52,712 nucleotides of DNA from Actinomycetota bacterium (GTDB lineage: Bacteria > Actinomycetota > Actinomycetes > Actinomycetales > Microbacteriaceae). Positions 32,668-40,976 of this stretch are shown here, piece by piece. A model generated the notes under the pieces. The model ran no database searches and was not told where the DNA came from. It was given only the letters and a program-made list of their open reading frames with translations. Both the position numbers and the translations under genes were made by a program. The stretch spans positions 1 to 52,712 of the forward strand of contig JAFDWK010000065.1 of assembly GCA_018268515.1 (NCBI GenBank), in the 5' to 3' direction. Each line of letters opens with the position of its first letter. The stretch's first letter is position 1.

Positions 32668-33417
32668 ATGTCGGCTCCCTCGTCGCTGTCGCAGGGGCTG
32701 ACGCTGCTCGAATCCGCGGTCGCGCGCGAGCGCTCGGGGCGGACCGGCCACAACGCCTCGCGACTCGCGGAGGCGACCGGCATCGAGCGCAGCCGGGTCT
32801 CCCGGCTGACCACAGAGCTGCGCGCGCTGCACTTCCTCGAACGCGACGAGGCGGGGGTGCTGAGCGCCGGCGACGCCTACTTCCGCACGGCCGCCGCACT
32901 CGAAGAGCCGTGGCTGCGCGCCGCCCGGCAGGAGCTGCGCACGCTGGCCTCGACGCTGCGGATGACGGCACTCCTCGCCGCCGCAGACGGTGCCAAGGCC
33001 CTGCTGCTGCGCTCCGCGACGGGGGTGGGCTCGACCGACGCCGCCGTGCCGTACGGGATCACCCCGATCTGGTGCACGGGCGCAGGCCGCGCCCTGCTCT
33101 GGGACCACTCCCTCCCGTGCCTGGAGGAGACGCTGCGCGAGGTGCGCTTCGTCGGCATCGGCGGCCCCGCTGCCGCACGCACCATCGACGAGGTGCAGGA
33201 TCTGATGGACCGGGATCGGTCGGCCGGGATGATCGTCGCGTCCGACGAGTACGCCGAAGGGGTCACCGAGCTCGCCCTCCCGATCCGCGGGCGGAGCGGG
33301 ATCGTGGCCTCGGTCGCGGTGAGCGGTGCGCGCCGAGGCGCAGGACCCACCCGGGCCGCCCGAACCGCGCTGGCCGAGGTGCGGGATCGCCTGAGCGCGC
33401 TGGCGACCGGTCAGTGA
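32668..33417 (+). CDS. IclR-family regulator
   Basis: A 249-residue protein with an N-terminal winged HTH (SRLAEATGIERSRVSRLTTELRALHFLERDEAGVLSAGDAYFRTA) and an IclR-type effector domain (YGITPIWCTGAGRALLWD, DEYAEGVTELALPIRGRSGIVASVAVSG). The start at 32668 has AAGGAGG upstream; a GTG at 32590 overlapping the racemase stop could give a longer form. It runs with the permease-racemase genes and is a candidate local regulator. Its end overlaps the end of the next, oppositely oriented IclR gene by 7 bp. Confidence 0.82.
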   Translation: MSAPSSLSQGLTLLESAVARERSGRTGHNASRLAEATGIERSRVSRLTTELRALHFLERDEAGVLSAGDAYFRTAAALEEPWLRAARQELRTLASTLRMTALLAAADGAKALLLRSATGVGSTDAAVPYGITPIWCTGAGRALLWDHSLPCLEETLREVRFVGIGGPAAARTIDEVQDLMDRDRSAGMIVASDEYAEGVTELALPIRGRSGIVASVAVSGARRGAGPTRAARTALAEVRDRLSALATGQ

Positions 33418-34220
33418 GCCGCGCGGTCCCCGCCGCCGCCGTCGGGCGCACCGAGCGCGGCCGACAGCGCCTCCGCGGCCGCGACGCACGCCTCCGCGAG
33501 CTCCGCGGTGCGCGGGCGCAGGACACTGCGCTCCCCGACGATCTGCACGCCCGCGGCCACCTCGCCGCGGAAGTCCCAGACCGGGGCCGAGACCGAGTAC
33601 AGATCCGGCTCGGCCTCCTGGTCGACGATCGCGTATCCGCGCGCACGCGCCTCGCGCAGCCGCTCCAGGAACTCGTCGGCGGAGGCCGGCGCGTTCGGGC
33701 CGGGAGTCATGAACGAGGTCCGGGCGAACACCGCGCGCACCTCGTCGTCGGACGCGTCCCACAGCACCGCGCGACCGGCGTCGCTGCAGAACGCCGGATA
33801 GGCGCGGCCGACCCACGATCCGATCATCCCGGATCCCGGGGGGATGCTCTCCACGACGGTCAACGTGCTGTCGCCCTGAAGGACGCCGAGGAAGCACGCC
33901 TCGCCGACGGTCTCGGCGAGGTCGTCGAGCACCTGCAGACCCGCCGTGTGCAGCCGGCGCTCGGTGAGGTCCTGCGCGGCGGCGTACCAGCTCCACGCGA
34001 GGCGGTAGCGCTGGTCCTCCCCCCGCACCACGAGGCCGCGGTCGGCGAGCGCCGAGAGGGTGCGGGACACCTGCGAGCGCTCCCGGTCGAGCGCGTGTGC
34101 GACGTCCTGCACGGAGACGCCGCCCGGGGTGCGGGTCGACAGCGCGGCGAGCGCGGAGAGCACGTCGAAGCCGCGGCCCATGCTCGTCCGGGGCGGGTCG
34201 AGGTCCTCGGCGATCGGCAT
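33411..34220 (-). CDS. IclR-family regulator
   Basis: A 269-residue IclR protein. The winged HTH is GRGFDVLSALAALSTRTPGGVSVQDVAHALDRERSQVSRTLSALADRGLVV. The effector domain has SWVGRAYPAFCSDAGRAVLWD, then DFRGEVAAGVQIVGERSVLRPR. ATG at 34220 is chosen at the start of conserved sequence. It is divergent, by 62 bp, from the homocysteine S-methyltransferase gene, its probable target. Its terminal codons overlap the convergent IclR gene at 33411-33417. Confidence 0.87.
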   Translation of the reverse strand: MPIAEDLDPPRTSMGRGFDVLSALAALSTRTPGGVSVQDVAHALDRERSQVSRTLSALADRGLVVRGEDQRYRLAWSWYAAAQDLTERRLHTAGLQVLDDLAETVGEACFLGVLQGDSTLTVVESIPPGSGMIGSWVGRAYPAFCSDAGRAVLWDASDDEVRAVFARTSFMTPGPNAPASADEFLERLREARARGYAIVDQEAEPDLYSVSAPVWDFRGEVAAGVQIVGERSVLRPRTAELAEACVAAAEALSAALGAPDGGGGDRAAH

Positions 34221-34282
34221 GGCATGAGCGTACTCGACCGTCGGGATCCGTCCGGCGGGTCGAGCAGAGGAAGGGCGGGACG

Positions 34283-35206
34283 ATGACACTGTCGACGAAA
34301 GCCGATCCGGAGCGCGGTTTCGCCGCGGTCACGATCCTGGACGGCGGGATGTCGACCGCCCTCGAGCAGCAGGGGATCGAGGTGGGCGGCGCGCTGTGGA
34401 CGGCGCGGCTGCTCGCCGACGAGCCGGAGCGGATCGCCCGCGCCCACCGGGACTTCTTCGAGGCCGGGGCCCAGGTCGCGACGACCGCGACCTACCAGGC
34501 CAGCGAACGCGGTTTCGTCGCGGCCGGCCTCGACGCCCTCGAGGCTCGGGCGCTCATCGCGCGCGGGGTGACGGTCGCCCGGGAGGCGCGCGACGAGTGC
34601 AACGCTGCGAGACCCGGACTGCTCGTGGCGGCCTCGGTGGGCCCGTACGGCGCCGTGCTCGGCGACGGATCCGAGTATCGAGGCCGGTACGGCGTCGCCG
34701 CGTGGCAGCTGCGCGATTTCCACGGTCCCCGGCTCGAGGCGCTCGCCGCGGCCGGCCCCGACCTGTTCGCGGTCGAGACCATCCCGGACCTCGAGGAGGC
34801 GGTCGTGATCGCCGCGCTGCTCGACGATCTCGGCGTGCCGGCATGGTTCAGCTACTCGGTGCGCGGCGACGAGACCTGCGCCGGGCAGCCGCTGACCGAG
34901 GCCTACGCCGCGCTCGCCGGTTCGCGCACGGTGATCGCCGCGGGCGTCAACTGCTCGGACGAGAACGACGTGCTGGGCGCGGTCGAGACGGCGGTGGGGC
35001 AGACCGGGCGCCCGGCGGTGGCGTATCCGAACCATGGCGGCGTGTGGGACAGCGCGACGAAGACCTGGTCGCGGGCGCGCCCCCTCGACCTCGACCTCGT
35101 GGACGCCTGGATCGCCGCCGGCGCGCGCTACGTCGGCGGCTGCTGCGGCTTCGGGCCGGCGGACATCTCCGCGCTGGCCGGCCGCGTGGCCGGCGACGGG
35201 CGCTGA
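34283..35206 (+). CDS. mmuM: Homocysteine S-methyltransferase (MmuM-like)
   Basis: A 307-residue zinc-dependent methyltransferase barrel. It begins ILDGGMSTALEQQG and has the cysteine zinc ligands in AGVNCSDEN and the C-terminal GGCCGFGP. Other blocks are TTATYQASERGF and VETIPDLEEA. The family transfers a methyl group from S-methylmethionine (or SAM) to homocysteine to make methionine. Its place beside a gamma-lyase-type enzyme and homoserine dehydrogenase fits a methionine/S-methylmethionine utilisation cluster. The start at 34283 follows GGAAGGG. Control by the divergent IclR is inferred. Confidence 0.9.
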   Translation: MTLSTKADPERGFAAVTILDGGMSTALEQQGIEVGGALWTARLLADEPERIARAHRDFFEAGAQVATTATYQASERGFVAAGLDALEARALIARGVTVAREARDECNAARPGLLVAASVGPYGAVLGDGSEYRGRYGVAAWQLRDFHGPRLEALAAAGPDLFAVETIPDLEEAVVIAALLDDLGVPAWFSYSVRGDETCAGQPLTEAYAALAGSRTVIAAGVNCSDENDVLGAVETAVGQTGRPAVAYPNHGGVWDSATKTWSRARPLDLDLVDAWIAAGARYVGGCCGFGPADISALAGRVAGDGR

Positions 35207-35256
35207 CCGGCCCGCGCGACTCCATGCCTCGAGAGCGGAAGGAGCCTCTCGTCCCC

Positions 35257-36135
35257 TCAGCCCTCGGATGCGCCCGGCAGCTGGCGCGCCTCGCGGGTGT
35301 GCGAGTCGATGATCGCCGTGCTCAGCGCCTCGATCGGCGCGCGCGGCGCCGCCGGATCGTCGATGAGGGCGAAGTCGAGCGTGTCGAGCTGCGGCAGACC
35401 CAGCGCGGCGTCGGCGCGCACGAGATCCGGGGGCATCATCCCGCCGGGGAAGACGGCGACCCCGAGGCCCGCCCGGACGCCGGCGAGGATCCCGGTGATG
35501 TCGCGGACCGTGCAGGTCGCCTTCCAGCGTCGTCCCGCCGCCTCGAGCGCGGTGACCGCGGCGGCGCGCGAGTGGCTCGGCCGGGGATACGTGACGAGCG
35601 GGACCACGTCGCCCGGGTCGAGTCGCAGCGACGGGTGCGCGCCCCAGATCAGCTGCTCGCGCCGGACCACCCTGCCCTCCGCGATCCCCGGCTCCTGCCG
35701 CACGTAGACGAGGTCGAGCGCGCCCGCACGCAGGCGGCGGGCGACGGCCGCGGACTGGCCGACCGTGATCTCGACGTCGATGTGCGGGTTCTTCCGGCGG
35801 AAGTCGCGCAGGATCCCGGGCAGGTGGGTGAGGGCGAGGTCATCGGCCGTGCCGAAGCGGACCGTCGCGCGCTCGGCCGGGCCGGAGAAGTAGGCCTGCG
35901 CCTCGTCGAGCACCGCGAGGGTGCGACGCGCGAACGCCAGCATCGACTCGCCGCCGTCGGTGAGGCCGACGCTGTGGGTGTCCCGGGCGATGAGCGAGCG
36001 GCCGGTCTGCTCCTCGAGCCGCCGGACTCTCTGGCTGACCGTCGGCTGGCTGATCCCGAGCTGCCGCCCGGCCTCGGAGAAGCTGCGGTTCTCCGCCACG
36101 GCGACGAAGCACCGCAGCAGATCCGGCTCGAACAT
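35257..36135 (-). CDS. LysR-family regulator
   Basis: A 292-residue LTTR. The N-terminal HTH is LLRCFVAVAENRSFSEAGRQLGISQPTVSQRVRRLEEQTGRSLIAR, followed by a periplasmic-binding-like effector domain (VRFGTADDLALTHLPGILRDFRRKNPHIDVEI). It is divergent from an MFS transporter across a 102-bp region with a matching LTTR box, so it probably controls that transporter and itself. The inducer is unknown. Confidence 0.92.
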   Translation of the reverse strand: MFEPDLLRCFVAVAENRSFSEAGRQLGISQPTVSQRVRRLEEQTGRSLIARDTHSVGLTDGGESMLAFARRTLAVLDEAQAYFSGPAERATVRFGTADDLALTHLPGILRDFRRKNPHIDVEITVGQSAAVARRLRAGALDLVYVRQEPGIAEGRVVRREQLIWGAHPSLRLDPGDVVPLVTYPRPSHSRAAAVTALEAAGRRWKATCTVRDITGILAGVRAGLGVAVFPGGMMPPDLVRADAALGLPQLDTLDFALIDDPAAPRAPIEALSTAIIDSHTREARQLPGASEG

Positions 36136-36177
36136 GCGCGCTCCCGTCCTACAGGATCCTGCTCATTCACAGATCCG

Positions 36178-36219
36178 ATAACAGTTATGTCCATCATTAT
36201 CGTGAGTGATCGTACGATC
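36178..36219. promoter_or_regulatory. LysR-type box plus second palindrome
   Basis: ATAACAGTTAT (36178-36188) is a perfect 5+1+5 palindrome of the T-N11-A class typical of LysR regulators. Twenty bases on, GATCGTACGATC (36208-36219) is a perfect 12-bp palindrome close to the MFS start. Both lie between the divergent lysR-type and MFS genes, suggesting recognition and activation sites. Confidence 0.6.
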
Positions 36220-36237
36220 CTCCGTACCGTTGAGGTC

Positions 36238-37518
36238 ATGTCTTCCGTGTCGGGCGTGGATCATCCGATCACCGAGCCGCTGCCGGTGCTCGCGGCCCGA
36301 CCGACCTTCCGAGCGACCTTCGTGGCTCTGCGAGAGGCGAACTTCCGGCTCTACTTCGTCGGCCTGGCGGCGACCTCCGCAGCGGGATGGCTGGCGCGGC
36401 TGGCCACGGATTCGCTGATGATCGAGCTCACCGGCGACGTCGGGCTCGTCGCACTGGTCGTCGCATCGCAGCTGGTGCCGTCCATCGTGCTCGGGCCGTG
36501 GGGAGGCGTGCTCAGCGACCGCTTCGCGCCGCGGCAGACGGTCGTGCTGACCCAGCTCGTCGTGGTGCTGGCGGCACTCTGCCTGGGCGTGCCGGCGATC
36601 CTCGGTACGGCGGGCGTGCCGCTGATCGTCGCCTCCTCGCTCCTGCTCGGCGTCGCGGCGGCGTTCGAGGCGCCGGCCCGTGCGGTGCTGCTCGTGCAGG
36701 TGGTGGGCACCCGCGCGCTGCCCAACGCGATGAGCCTGAACGCCGCGGTGCAGCAGCTCGCCGGGATCCTCGGCGCGCTGCTCACGGCCGGCCTCGTCGC
36801 GATCATCGGGTCCGGATGGGCGCTCGTGGCGGCGCCGGTCGGGCCGCTCACGGGCATCGTGATGCTGCTCGGCATCCGGCGCTCCGCGCTGCACCCGGCG
36901 ATCAAGGTCACCGCCCGGCGGGGACAGATCCGAGAGGCCATCCGCTACGTGCGGCGCAAGCCGGAGATCCGGACCGCGCTGCTGCTGATCTCGTCGCTCG
37001 CGTTCTTCGCGCTGACGGCGTCGATCCTGATGGCCTGGGCGGCGAACGAGCGCTACGGCCTCGGCACGCTCGGCTACACCCTGTTCCAGACGGCCTCGGC
37101 GGTGGGGGCGCTGCTGGGCAGCCTGCTGGCGGCGCGCCGGCGGCAGCTGCGCCTCCGCGACAGCGCGCTGCTGCTCGCGGGCTCGGGGCTGGTCTGGGCG
37201 TGCTCCGGTCTCGCGCCCGTCGCCGGGCTGTTCGTCGTGGGACTGGTCGCGTCGATGCTGATGCGCACCGCGTTCATGATCGGCAACGACTCGCTCACCC
37301 AGCTCTCCGCCAACGGCGCCATCCGCGGGCGGGTGGTGTCGCTCTACGTCGTGTGCATGACGGGCATGCAGGCGGCAGGGGCGCTCGCCGCGGGCTGGGC
37401 CGTGCACGCGCTCGGCGGCGAGATCACCTTCCTCATCGCCGGCGGTGCGCCCGCTCTCATCGCGCTGGCGGTCGTGCTGACGTCGAGGAGCCGGCAGGCG
37501 CTGCCGGCTCCGGCGTGA
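36238..37518 (+). CDS. MFS transporter (MFS_3 / enterobactin-exporter-like)
   Basis: A 426-residue major-facilitator protein with about 11-12 helices. It begins REANFRLYFVGLAATSAAGWLARLATDSLMIELTG, has the loop motif GGVLSDRFAPRQ between TM2 and TM3, and a central basic loop (TARRGQIREAIRYVRRKPEIR). This layout is typical of MFS_3 exporters of drugs or siderophores. ATG at 36238 begins conserved sequence. The divergent LysR is its probable regulator. The substrate is unknown. Confidence 0.85.
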   Translation: MSSVSGVDHPITEPLPVLAARPTFRATFVALREANFRLYFVGLAATSAAGWLARLATDSLMIELTGDVGLVALVVASQLVPSIVLGPWGGVLSDRFAPRQTVVLTQLVVVLAALCLGVPAILGTAGVPLIVASSLLLGVAAAFEAPARAVLLVQVVGTRALPNAMSLNAAVQQLAGILGALLTAGLVAIIGSGWALVAAPVGPLTGIVMLLGIRRSALHPAIKVTARRGQIREAIRYVRRKPEIRTALLLISSLAFFALTASILMAWAANERYGLGTLGYTLFQTASAVGALLGSLLAARRRQLRLRDSALLLAGSGLVWACSGLAPVAGLFVVGLVASMLMRTAFMIGNDSLTQLSANGAIRGRVVSLYVVCMTGMQAAGALAAGWAVHALGGEITFLIAGGAPALIALAVVLTSRSRQALPAPA

Positions 37519-37530
37519 GCGAGGCGGGTC

Positions 37531-37559
37531 CTTAGCCATCGCATAGCGCTGCCAAAGCG
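37531..37559 (+). promoter_or_regulatory. Three 11-bp-spaced direct repeats upstream of the GT2/two-component operon
   Basis: CTTAGCC (37531), CATAGCG (37542) and CAAAGCG (37553) recur at an exact 11-bp period, about one helical turn. Such direct repeats are how OmpR/PhoB-family response regulators bind as tandem dimers. A regulator of that class is encoded in the operon just downstream (40977-41780), so autoregulation is likely (inference). Confidence 0.55.
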
Positions 37560-37582
37560 TCCGTCCCGGGGTGCTGCCGAGC

Positions 37583-38863
37583 ATGGATCCCATGACCCAG
37601 GATCCGACTCTCGACCTCGACGTCGTCGTCCCCGTGCACAACGAGCAGGACACCCTCGAGCAGAGCATCGCGCTGCTGCACGAGCACCTCCGCGGCGAGG
37701 AGCCGGCGTCCTGGCGGATCACGATCGCCGACAACGCCAGCACCGACGGCACCGCCGAGATCGCCGATGCGCTCGCCGCCCGCCTCGACGGCGTGGTCGC
37801 GGTGCACCTGGCCGAGAAGGGCCGCGGCCGGGCGCTCAAGGCGGTGTGGTCGGCGTCGCCGGCGCGCGTGCTGGTCTACCTCGACGAGGACCTCTCCACG
37901 GATCTGCGGGCGCTGCGCCCGCTCGTCGCACCGCTGCTCAGCGGCCACTCCGACCTCGCGATCGGATCCCGCCTGGCGAACGCTTCGCGCATCGTGCGCG
38001 GCGGCAAGCGCGAGTTCGTGTCGCGCTCCTACAACGCGCTGCTGCGGGCGACGTTCGGGGTGCGGTTCAGCGACGCGCAGTGCGGGTTCAAGGCGATCCG
38101 CGCCGACGTCGCGCACCGTCTGCTGCCCTACGTCGAGGACACCGGCTGGTTCTTCGACACCGAGCTGCTGATCCTCGCCGAACGCGCGGGCCTGCGCGTC
38201 CACGAGGTGCCCGTCGACTGGATCGACGACCCGCAGAGCTCGGTCGACATCGTCGCGACCGCCACCGCCGACCTCAAGGGCATGATGCGCGTCGGATCCG
38301 GCCTCGCCCGCGGGCGGATCCCCGTCGGCGACCTCTATCGCGACATCGGCCGGCACCCGTTCGCACAGCCGAAGACGCCGCTCATCACGCAGCTGGTGCG
38401 GTTCGGCGTGATCGGGGTGCTCTCGACCGTCGCGTACGCGCTGGTCTACCTGGTCCTGCAGGTGCTGATGCCCGCGCAGACGGCGAACTTCCTCGCGCTG
38501 CTCACCACCGCGATCGCCAACACCGCGGCGAACCGCCGGTTCACGTTCGGTATCCGCGGCAGAGCGGGCGCGACCACACACCATCTGCAGGGCCTCGTGG
38601 TGTTCGGCCTGGCCTGGGCGCTGACCAGCGGATCGCTCGTGCTGCTGCATGCGACGGATCCGCATCCGGGACCCTTCGCCGAGGTCGGCGTGCTCACCGT
38701 CGCGAACCTCGTGGCCACCCTGCTGCGGTTCCTGCTGCTGCGGATCTGGGTGTTCCGCGACCCGGCGCGGGGCGCCGGCGGGCAGGCTCCGCCGGAACCC
38801 GTCGAACCCCTCTCCACCCGCCACCACCTCACCACGCTCGCTCAGGAGGCGAACCGCTCATGA
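37583..38863 (+). CDS. GT2 glycosyltransferase fused to GtrA-like membrane domain
   Basis: A 426-residue, two-domain protein. Residues ~10-235 are a family-2 glycosyltransferase (VVVPVHNEQDTLEQSI, ADNASTDGT, YLDEDLSTDLRALRPLV as the DxD-type site). Residues ~270-400 are a four-helix GtrA-like domain. This resembles polyprenyl-phosphate sugar transferases that charge a lipid carrier. ATG at 37583 is used; GTG at 37571 and ATG at 37592 are alternatives. It overlaps the GT39-like gene by 4 nt, which would use the lipid-linked sugar outside the membrane. Confidence 0.87.
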   Translation: MDPMTQDPTLDLDVVVPVHNEQDTLEQSIALLHEHLRGEEPASWRITIADNASTDGTAEIADALAARLDGVVAVHLAEKGRGRALKAVWSASPARVLVYLDEDLSTDLRALRPLVAPLLSGHSDLAIGSRLANASRIVRGGKREFVSRSYNALLRATFGVRFSDAQCGFKAIRADVAHRLLPYVEDTGWFFDTELLILAERAGLRVHEVPVDWIDDPQSSVDIVATATADLKGMMRVGSGLARGRIPVGDLYRDIGRHPFAQPKTPLITQLVRFGVIGVLSTVAYALVYLVLQVLMPAQTANFLALLTTAIANTAANRRFTFGIRGRAGATTHHLQGLVVFGLAWALTSGSLVLLHATDPHPGPFAEVGVLTVANLVATLLRFLLLRIWVFRDPARGAGGQAPPEPVEPLSTRHHLTTLAQEANRS

Positions 38864-40950
38864 ACGCATCCGTGGCCGTCGCGCCCGCGCTCCCCGCCCA
38901 CCCGCCGACCGGCGTGCAGCCGGCCGTGCCGCACGACGCCGCCGAGACGATCGCGCGTGCCCGGTGGGAGGCGCCCGCCTACATCGGCGCCCTGCTGCTG
39001 ACCGGCGTGATGTACATGTGGAACCTCGCCGCGAGCGGCTGGGCGAACGCGTTCTACTCCGCCGCGGTGCAGGCCGGCACGCAGAACTGGGTGGCGTTCT
39101 TCTACGGATCCAGCGACGCCGGCAACTCCATCACGGTGGACAAGCCGCCGGCGAGCCTGTGGGTCATGGAGCTCTCGGCGCGGGTCTTCGGGCTCAGCTC
39201 ATGGAGCATCCTCGTGCCGCAGGCGCTCATGGGCGTGGCGACCGCGGCGATCATCCTGTTCACCGTGCGGCGCCGGTTCGGCGCAGCCGCGGCACTCGTC
39301 TCGACGGGCGTGTTCGCCCTGACGCCGGTGGCCGCGCTCATGTTCCGGTTCAACAACCCCGACGCGCTGCTCCTGCTCCTGCTGACGGCATCGGTGGCGC
39401 TCACGCTGCGCGCGATCGACCGGCAGCGGCTGCGCTGGCTGCTGCTCGCAGGCGTCGCGGTCGGCTTCGGGTTCCTCACCAAGCAGCTGCAGGCCTTCCT
39501 GGTGCTGCCGGTGCTCGCCGGCGTGTACCTCGCCTTCGCCGGGGTCCCGATCCTGAAGCGGCTCTGGCACCTGCTCGCCGCGCTCGGCGCCGTGATCGTC
39601 TCGGCCGGCTGGTGGGTCGCCGTGGCCGAGCTCGTGCCCGCCTCGGCGCGGCCGTACATCGGCGGATCGCAGACGAACAGCTTCCTCGAGCTCACCTTCG
39701 GGTACAACGGCCTGGGACGCCTGACCGGGAACGAGACCGGGAGCGTGACCGGCGGCGGCGCGCGGGCCGCCGGCGGCGGGGCGGGGATGTGGGGGGCCAC
39801 GGGCCTGTTCCGCCTGTTCGAGAACGAGATCGGCGGGCAGATCTCCTGGCTGATCCCCGCGGCGCTCATCCTGTGCGTCGGCGCGCTCGTGCTCATCGGC
39901 CGTGCGCCGCGGCGCGATCCGCGCCGGATCCTCATCGTGATGTTCGCGAGCTGGCTGGTCGTCACGATGCTGGCGTTCAGCTTCATGGCCGGCATCTTCC
40001 ACGCCTATTACACGGTCGCCCTCGCCGCCCCGCTCGCGGGGCTCGTGGGCGCGTCGGCGGCGGTGCTGTTCCGCCGGCGGGACCGGCTGTGGGTGCGGAT
40101 CCTGCTCGCGGTCTCGGCGATCGTGACCGCCGGCTGGGCGTGGGTGCTGCTGGATCGCGCCGTCTCCTGGCTGCCGTGGCTCAAGGTCGTGGTGCTCATC
40201 GTGTCGCTCGCCGGCGCCGCGCTCGTGCTGATCCCGCCGCGGTCGCGGCTGCTCACCGCCTCGACCGTCTCGGCGCTGCTCGTGGGCGCGCTCCTCGCCC
40301 CCGCCGGGTACACCCTCGAGACGATCGGATCCGCGCATTCCGGATCCATCGTCACCGCAGGCCCGTCGGTCTCCGGCGGCATGGGCGGCTTCCCCGGCCG
40401 CGGCGGCTTCACGGGCGGGACGGGCGGGTTCCCCGGCGGGACCGGTGGCTTCCCGGGGCGCGGACAGACGCAGGGCGGTGGTATCGGCGCCGGTGGCTTC
40501 CCGGGCGGCACCGGCACCCAGGGCGGAACCGGCACCCCGGGCGGCACGGGCGGCTCGGGCTTCCGGGGCGGACGCGGCGGCGCGGGCGGACTGCTCGAGG
40601 CGTCGACCGTCAGCACGCAGCTGAAGACGCTTCTCACCGCCGACGCGTCGCACTACACCTGGGTCGCCGCAGCGATCGGCTCGCAGACCGCCGCCGGCTA
40701 CCAGCTCGGCACGGGGGGAGCTGTGATGCCGATCGGCGGCTTCAACGGCAGCGACCCGTCACCGACGCTCGCGCAGTTCCAGGCCGACGTCGCCGCGGGA
40801 CGGATCCACTACTTCATCGCCGGCGGGCGGATGGGCGGATCCAACGGCGGCAGCGACGTCTCCGCGCAGATCGCATCGTGGGTCACGGCGCATTTCACCG
40901 CGCAGACCGTGGATGGTGTGACGGTCTACGACCTGACCGAGCAGAATTGA
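38860..40950 (+). CDS. GT39/ArnT-like lipid-linked-sugar glycosyltransferase with Gly-rich insert
   Basis: A 696-residue, multi-helix membrane protein. After TM1 comes an extracytoplasmic loop with SSDAGNSITVDKPPASLWVM, typical of YkcB-like ArnT/GT39 enzymes, then 10-12 helices up to about residue 490. Residues ~505-577 are a Gly-rich, low-complexity insert with four GGFPG units. A final soluble domain (STQLKTLLTADASHYTWVAA, FIAGGRMGGSNGG, TVYDLTEQN) is extracytoplasmic. It probably transfers a sugar from a polyprenyl carrier to a surface acceptor. It is co-operonic with GT2-GtrA and a two-component system. The acceptor is unknown. Confidence 0.88.
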   Translation: MNASVAVAPALPAHPPTGVQPAVPHDAAETIARARWEAPAYIGALLLTGVMYMWNLAASGWANAFYSAAVQAGTQNWVAFFYGSSDAGNSITVDKPPASLWVMELSARVFGLSSWSILVPQALMGVATAAIILFTVRRRFGAAAALVSTGVFALTPVAALMFRFNNPDALLLLLLTASVALTLRAIDRQRLRWLLLAGVAVGFGFLTKQLQAFLVLPVLAGVYLAFAGVPILKRLWHLLAALGAVIVSAGWWVAVAELVPASARPYIGGSQTNSFLELTFGYNGLGRLTGNETGSVTGGGARAAGGGAGMWGATGLFRLFENEIGGQISWLIPAALILCVGALVLIGRAPRRDPRRILIVMFASWLVVTMLAFSFMAGIFHAYYTVALAAPLAGLVGASAAVLFRRRDRLWVRILLAVSAIVTAGWAWVLLDRAVSWLPWLKVVVLIVSLAGAALVLIPPRSRLLTASTVSALLVGALLAPAGYTLETIGSAHSGSIVTAGPSVSGGMGGFPGRGGFTGGTGGFPGGTGGFPGRGQTQGGGIGAGGFPGGTGTQGGTGTPGGTGGSGFRGGRGGAGGLLEASTVSTQLKTLLTADASHYTWVAAAIGSQTAAGYQLGTGGAVMPIGGFNGSDPSPTLAQFQADVAAGRIHYFIAGGRMGGSNGGSDVSAQIASWVTAHFTAQTVDGVTVYDLTEQN
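40375..40590 (+). repeat. Gly-rich (GGFPG) low-complexity repeat
   Basis: Imperfect in-frame repeats in the GT39-like gene, with GGC/GGG-rich codons encoding GGFPG, GGFTG and GGTG units (residues ~505-577). It separates the membrane part from the C-terminal soluble domain and likely forms a flexible extracytoplasmic spacer. It should be prone to length change between strains. Confidence 0.85.
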
Positions 40951-40976
40951 CCCACCAGCACGGGCAGGAGAAGAAC

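Noticed and set aside
34396-36237. Very long plus-strand open frame running from the methyltransferase into the MFS gene
   Set aside because: It crosses the homocysteine methyltransferase and LysR genes in the wrong frame or strand. Only the part from 36238 has MFS protein character.
40375-40590. Gly-rich repeats as a CRISPR or tandem satellite
   Set aside because: The repeats are imperfect, in frame and without spacers. They encode a low-complexity protein segment.
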